Part shown: positions 60,493-64,000 of the stretch, in pieces
How the letters are laid out: each line of letters begins with the position of its first letter
Position numbering within the stretch: the stretch's first letter is position 1
Assembly (NCBI GenBank): GCA_023395555.1
Contig: JAEWYQ010000026.1
Span: 1 to 64,000 of the forward strand
Direction of reading: 5' to 3'
From: Bacillota bacterium
Lineage (GTDB): Bacteria > Bacillota > Clostridia > Lachnospirales > Lachnospiraceae
DNA length: 64,000 bases
The notes under the pieces: generated by a model
Seen by the model: only the letters and a program-made list of their open reading frames with translations
What the model was told of the DNA's origin: nothing
Database searches by the model: none
Translations under genes and position numbers: made by a program

Positions 60493-60563
60493 GGCTGCCG
60501 ACAGATGCCATACGTTGTTAACAACGTATTCTCCCCATTGCAGGGGGGCAATCTGCGGCAGCC
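60493..60563. terminator. Three-stem terminator between convergent genes
   Basis: The outer stem GGCTGCCGACAGAT / ATCTGCGGCAGCC encloses a perfect 20-bp palindrome ATACGTTGTTAACAACGTAT (60510-60529) and a CCCC/GGGG stem. TTAAACTTTTTCC follows on the plus strand. It can serve both the AraC gene (plus) and the ABC exporter gene (minus). Confidence 0.7.
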
Positions 60564-60617
60564 TTAAACTTTTTCCTTTACTCTTTACTTCCGATGTTTT
60601 ACTTGTCCTTCTTCTTT

Positions 60618-62837
60618 CTACGCTCCCAGTACTTCTTCTTCCTTCTCTTCCTTCAGGCTCTGCATCTCAAGCTGTGCCGCAACCAGCTTATAGTAGAGTC
60701 CTTTCTTCTCCATGAGCTCATTATGGGTGCCCACCTCAGCGATATTATGGCCGTCGATAACCACCAGCCGGTCCGCCCCGTGCAGTGTGGACAGACGGTG
60801 TGCAATGGCAAATGTGGTTCTTCCCTCCGTCAGGCGCTCCAGGGCCTTCTGGATCAGATATTCGCTCTCCGTATCCAGACTGGAGGTAGCCTCGTCCAGT
60901 ATCAGCAGCCTGGGATTATTGAGAATAGCCCTGGCAATGGCAATTCGCTGGCGTTCCCCGCCGGAGAGACTATGCCCGTGCTCTCCCACATAGGTGTTAT
61001 AGCCGTCGGGCGTCTTGCAGATGAAATCATGGGCATTGGCCATCTTCGCCGCCCGGATAATCTCCTCCTGGGTGGCATCCGGCTTGGCAAAGCGAATGTT
61101 GTTGTAGATGGTTCCGGAGAACAGGAAGGTTTCCTGAAGCACCACGCCCAGCTGGGAATGATACTTTTCAATCTCCAGGTCATTGATATTATAGCCGTCG
61201 ATGAGAATCTCCCCGTCGTCCGCCTCATAGAGGTGCATGATCAGATTGATCATGGTGGATTTTCCTGTGCCGGAGGCACCTACCAAACCGATCATCTCTC
61301 CCTGCTTCACCTTCAGGTTAATCTTCTCCAGAACCGGTTCGTAGGATTTATATCCAAAGCTTACATTTCTGAATTCCACATCACCCTTTACCTTATGGCT
61401 GATGGCATTTTCCTTGTTGGTGATTAGGGGCTCTTCATCCATGACATCGCAGATACGCTCCAGGCTGGTCACCATCTGGGTGATCATTCTTGGCAGATGG
61501 GTCATCCAGCCAAGAGGCCCGTAGAGCATCCAGGCATAGGAGCTGAATTGGGTCAGCGTTCCCAGGGTCATCTCCCCGTCCAGGATACTGCGGCCGCCAA
61601 GGTACAGGACAAAGTAGATACCCATGCTCATAACGAAGGTAAGCGCCGGATAGAGGGAAGCCCAGAAGATCTCATTCCTCTGCTGAACCGCCGCGTATTC
61701 CTCACTAAGACGATCAAACTTCTCCGATTCCGCCTGCTCCTTGCCGAAGGATTTGACCACCCGCATGCCGGAGATTACATCCTGGAGCGAGCTGTTGATC
61801 TTATCGCTCTTTATCCATTGCAAATGGAAACGCCGGTGGATATTCTTGCGAAAGGCAGTGGAGATGATAAATACCACAGGCAGGAAGACAACCGATACCA
61901 GGGTCATGGTCACATCTATGCTGAACATAATGCTGATGGCGCCCACCATAACCATGATATGGGAGAACATGTGGCCGAAGCCTTCCTGCATGAACCGCTG
62001 TATCATCCTGGTATCCTGGGACACCCGGTTCATCAGCTCACCGGGGCGTTTATCCGTGATAAAGGACAGGGTCAGCTCTTGAATCTTATGATACATCTTC
62101 CGGCGGATATCCATGCTGAGCCTTGCACCCAGGGATACAAACCACCAGTTCTTGAGCACCTCGGTGACAATCAGCGCCGCGGTCAGCGCCAGCATAACTC
62201 CCACGAAGACCAGAACCTCCCGGAGGGTTCCGGAACCGGTTGTAAGGGTATTGTCTATATAGTTCTTTTGGTATACCGGAAAGTACAGATGAAATACTGC
62301 CGTACCGCCGGAAAGCAGACACATGATCAGCAGTCCCAGCTTATAGTCCTTCACCAGCCCCCAGAACTTGGACAGCGTTACCAGCCTGCCGTCACATTTG
62401 GGACATTTTCTTGTACCCGGCAAGGCCCTGCCGCATTTGAGACAGGTCTTCTCTCTCTCCTTGGCATCTATGGGCCTGTTATTCCTATCCCGAAGCCGTT
62501 CCGCCCCCTTTGCCACAAAGGAAACTCTGGTCAGATGATGCATGGAAAAACGGACCACCCGCATCTCGTAATTCTTATTATATTCCTTGATCAACAGGAT
62601 GCCGTTATTCACCAGCGGTTCGCATTTAATCTTCTCCAGCTGCTGCAGCTCCCATTCATAATCAATCCGGTCACCCGCCGTGATGAAGAGACGCCTGGGC
62701 GTAACCACAATGTATCCCGTATCTCCGAAATGTTCCTCTTTTGAGATATCATAGGGAACACAGTATCTGATATCCTCACCGGGGTCCAGGGAAAGAACCC
62801 CTCTGACAGATCCCGGCAATTCAAATAATAGCTCCAT
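60618..62837 (-). CDS. ABC exporter half-transporter with N-terminal extension and zinc ribbon
   Basis: 739 aa. Residues 1-125 form a beta-rich extension (possibly PH-like), followed by a zinc ribbon CLKCGRALPGTRKCPKC (about 134-150). The six-helix ABC exporter membrane domain (about 165-460) and ATPase domain follow, with Walker A GASGTGKST, signature LSGGERQR, Walker B LLILDEATSSLD and the H-loop AHRLST. The N-terminal extension is unusual for the family. With the next two genes it forms a three-gene minus-strand unit, suggesting a heterodimeric exporter. Substrate unknown. Confidence 0.9.
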   Translation of the reverse strand: MELLFELPGSVRGVLSLDPGEDIRYCVPYDISKEEHFGDTGYIVVTPRRLFITAGDRIDYEWELQQLEKIKCEPLVNNGILLIKEYNKNYEMRVVRFSMHHLTRVSFVAKGAERLRDRNNRPIDAKEREKTCLKCGRALPGTRKCPKCDGRLVTLSKFWGLVKDYKLGLLIMCLLSGGTAVFHLYFPVYQKNYIDNTLTTGSGTLREVLVFVGVMLALTAALIVTEVLKNWWFVSLGARLSMDIRRKMYHKIQELTLSFITDKRPGELMNRVSQDTRMIQRFMQEGFGHMFSHIMVMVGAISIMFSIDVTMTLVSVVFLPVVFIISTAFRKNIHRRFHLQWIKSDKINSSLQDVISGMRVVKSFGKEQAESEKFDRLSEEYAAVQQRNEIFWASLYPALTFVMSMGIYFVLYLGGRSILDGEMTLGTLTQFSSYAWMLYGPLGWMTHLPRMITQMVTSLERICDVMDEEPLITNKENAISHKVKGDVEFRNVSFGYKSYEPVLEKINLKVKQGEMIGLVGASGTGKSTMINLIMHLYEADDGEILIDGYNINDLEIEKYHSQLGVVLQETFLFSGTIYNNIRFAKPDATQEEIIRAAKMANAHDFICKTPDGYNTYVGEHGHSLSGGERQRIAIARAILNNPRLLILDEATSSLDTESEYLIQKALERLTEGRTTFAIAHRLSTLHGADRLVVIDGHNIAEVGTHNELMEKKGLYYKLVAAQLEMQSLKEEKEEEVLGA

Positions 62838-62954
62838 ACTTAAACGATCCTTTCTGTATGAAATGCTTCCAAGGCAAGCTCCGCCAATACCATTCCGTTA
62901 AGACGGCGGCGCTCTGCCATGTCACTTTTGCTTGCCCTGCCTCGTGCCCCCAAA

Positions 62955-63551
62955 TTACAGGAACATATCCAGTTTCTTCAGCTCCGGTGCGGTCAGCCTT
63001 GTCACATCCGGGACCTCAAAACGGTTTCCGTCCAGATCCGTGATCATCAGACGGGTATCGGACAGGTTCACCACCGAACCTCCGCCCATATGGATCGTGA
63101 AACGGCAGGCACCATGATCCGTCAGCACATCAAAATAAGCAAAGCCATATTCATCCTTGATGTCGATAATCTTCTCAATCTTCGGCGTGAAATAGCGCAG
63201 GCGGATCTGTTCCTCCAGCATCTCCCTGGTTTCTTTGGAGACATCCTTCTTTAAGCTCTTGATGATCCCGATCTCCTTTGCCTTCTCATCCGGCTCCCGG
63301 ATGGAAATATAAGCATCGGGATCCGTAAAGGGAAAGGACTGGTGCACCTGCACTCTGGGATAGCTCTCTCCTTCTATCTCAAGGGATACAAAGCCCCCCT
63401 CCGTACGCCGGAATACTGCATTCTCCTTAGTTATGAAACGCAGCCGCAGCATCTCCTGTGTTTCCTTCTCCATCATCTCTAAATCAAACTCCTCCGGGTC
63501 GGCACCGTCCTTCGTTCCCCCGGCAGGCATGTTGTTTATCTTATCTGGCAT
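62955..63551 (-). CDS. DUF1854 protein
   Basis: 198 aa with the DUF1854 pattern: FRRTEGGFVSLEIEGESYPRV strands at the N-terminus, a helical middle, and CRFTIHMGGGSVVNLSDTRL and DLDGNRFEVPDVTRL near the C-terminus. DUF1854 genes are repeatedly found beside ABC exporter genes; the protein may couple to or regulate the transporter. It lies between two half-transporter genes here. No membrane segment or signal peptide. Confidence 0.82.
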   Translation of the reverse strand: MPDKINNMPAGGTKDGADPEEFDLEMMEKETQEMLRLRFITKENAVFRRTEGGFVSLEIEGESYPRVQVHQSFPFTDPDAYISIREPDEKAKEIGIIKSLKKDVSKETREMLEEQIRLRYFTPKIEKIIDIKDEYGFAYFDVLTDHGACRFTIHMGGGSVVNLSDTRLMITDLDGNRFEVPDVTRLTAPELKKLDMFL

Positions 63552-63581
63552 CTCTAAACTCCTCCTTACTCTCTTCCCTCA

Positions 63582-64000
63582 TTATTCAATACCGCGAAGA
63601 GCTAAAGCCTTCGTTTGCAGCTCCTTCAGTTTATAATAAGTCCCCTTCTTCTCCACCAGCTGGCTATGGGTTCCCTCTTCGGTGATCTCACCGTTGTCGA
63701 TGACCACCAGCCGGTCCGCATCGCGCAGCGTGGACAGACGATGGGCGATGGAGATTGTGGTTCTGTCCTTAATAAGTACATTAATGGATGCCTGTATGGC
63801 CTTCTCCGTCTCCGTATCCACGGAAGCTGTAGCCTCATCCAGGATCAATATCTTCGGATTCGCCAGAATCGCCCTTGCGATGGAGATTCTCTGCCGCTCA
63901 CCGCCGGACAGATTTCGGCCGGAAGAGCCGATCACCGTATCATATCCGTCCGGCATCCTGCAGATGAAGTCATGGGCACTGGCAAGGACCGCCGCATTGA
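63582..64000 (-). CDS. ABC exporter half-transporter, C-terminal part (runs off window)
   Basis: The visible portion is the end of an ATP-binding domain: NAAVLASAHDFI at the window edge, then SGGERQRISIARAILANP signature, Walker B KILILDEATASVD, H-loop AHRLSTL, and a C-terminal helix. The gene continues beyond position 64000. It probably pairs with the 739-aa half-transporter downstream of the DUF1854 gene. Confidence 0.9.
   Translation of the reverse strand, partial: NAAVLASAHDFICRMPDGYDTVIGSSGRNLSGGERQRISIARAILANPKILILDEATASVDTETEKAIQASINVLIKDRTTISIAHRLSTLRDADRLVVIDNGEITEEGTHSQLVEKKGTYYKLKELQTKALALRGIE

Noticed and set aside
61497..62744. Plus-strand frame of 415 codons opposite the ABC exporter
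   Set aside because: Antisense shadow; the minus-strand frame has complete ABC transporter motifs.

Overview
The window looks like a Lachnospiraceae-type Clostridia chromosome: moderate G+C, strong AGGAGG ribosome sites, many AraC regulators, CUT1 sugar importers without their own ATPase, and a clostridial-type prophage. No 16S, tRNA or species-diagnostic gene is present, so the assignment is an inference from gene style.

1-14.3 kb is the right part of a prophage whose left part lies outside the window. The minus strand carries an early/replication operon, read from about 11.4 kb towards 1: Cro-like repressor, excisionase-like HTH protein, small zinc-ribbon proteins, a tandem AbrB protein, Gp157-like protein, Sak4-like ATPase, single-strand-binding-like protein, CHC2 primase fragment, DUF927 helicase, RecU-like resolvase, DEAD/DEAH helicase and a VRR-NUC fusion. 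The plus strand carries a repressor, a membrane-anchored cargo protein and a tyrosine integrase. The repressor/Cro intergenic region has clear sigma-A promoters and three evenly spaced operators. A 19-bp inverted repeat with repeated GTTAC motifs beside the DUF927 gene is a candidate origin. Three adjacent replication genes have anomalous starts (CTG, ATC, and an ATG in the wrong frame).

14.3-19.3 kb holds an AraC-GGDEF fusion, an orphan holin-like gene, and an AraC regulator divergent from a GH2 glycosidase. 19.3-23.6 kb is a patch of broken genes (beta-helix protein, APH-family kinase, nadE, a duplicated methyltransferase tail, perhaps a GH2 scrap) around an intact methyltransferase and dinB.

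23.6-27.7 kb is a small sugar-oxidation unit: two TIM-barrel isomerases, a Gfo/Idh/MocA dehydrogenase and a divergent AraC regulator, with an 87-bp tandem repeat array whose hairpins covary.

27.8-59.1 kb is a run of same-strand genes of about 31 kb for capture, import and cytoplasmic breakdown of a complex glycan. It contains a lipoprotein binding protein with Ig-like tail, a giant membrane-anchored binding protein, two permease pairs, an NHL propeller/TPR membrane protein, a Yip1-like membrane protein, a DUF5696 protein, two clan GH-D paralogues (one anchored), GH36, a discoidin-containing GH2, GH95, GH38 and a DUF4380 mutarotase-like protein. An AraC regulator is divergent from it at 59.6 kb. 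This cluster is rich in repeats: a 30/31-bp palindromic array, a 33-bp perfect inverted repeat, and in-frame 12- or 18-bp repeat tracts in three glycosidase genes.

60.6-64 kb holds two ABC exporter half-transporters with a DUF1854 protein between them; the last runs off the window.
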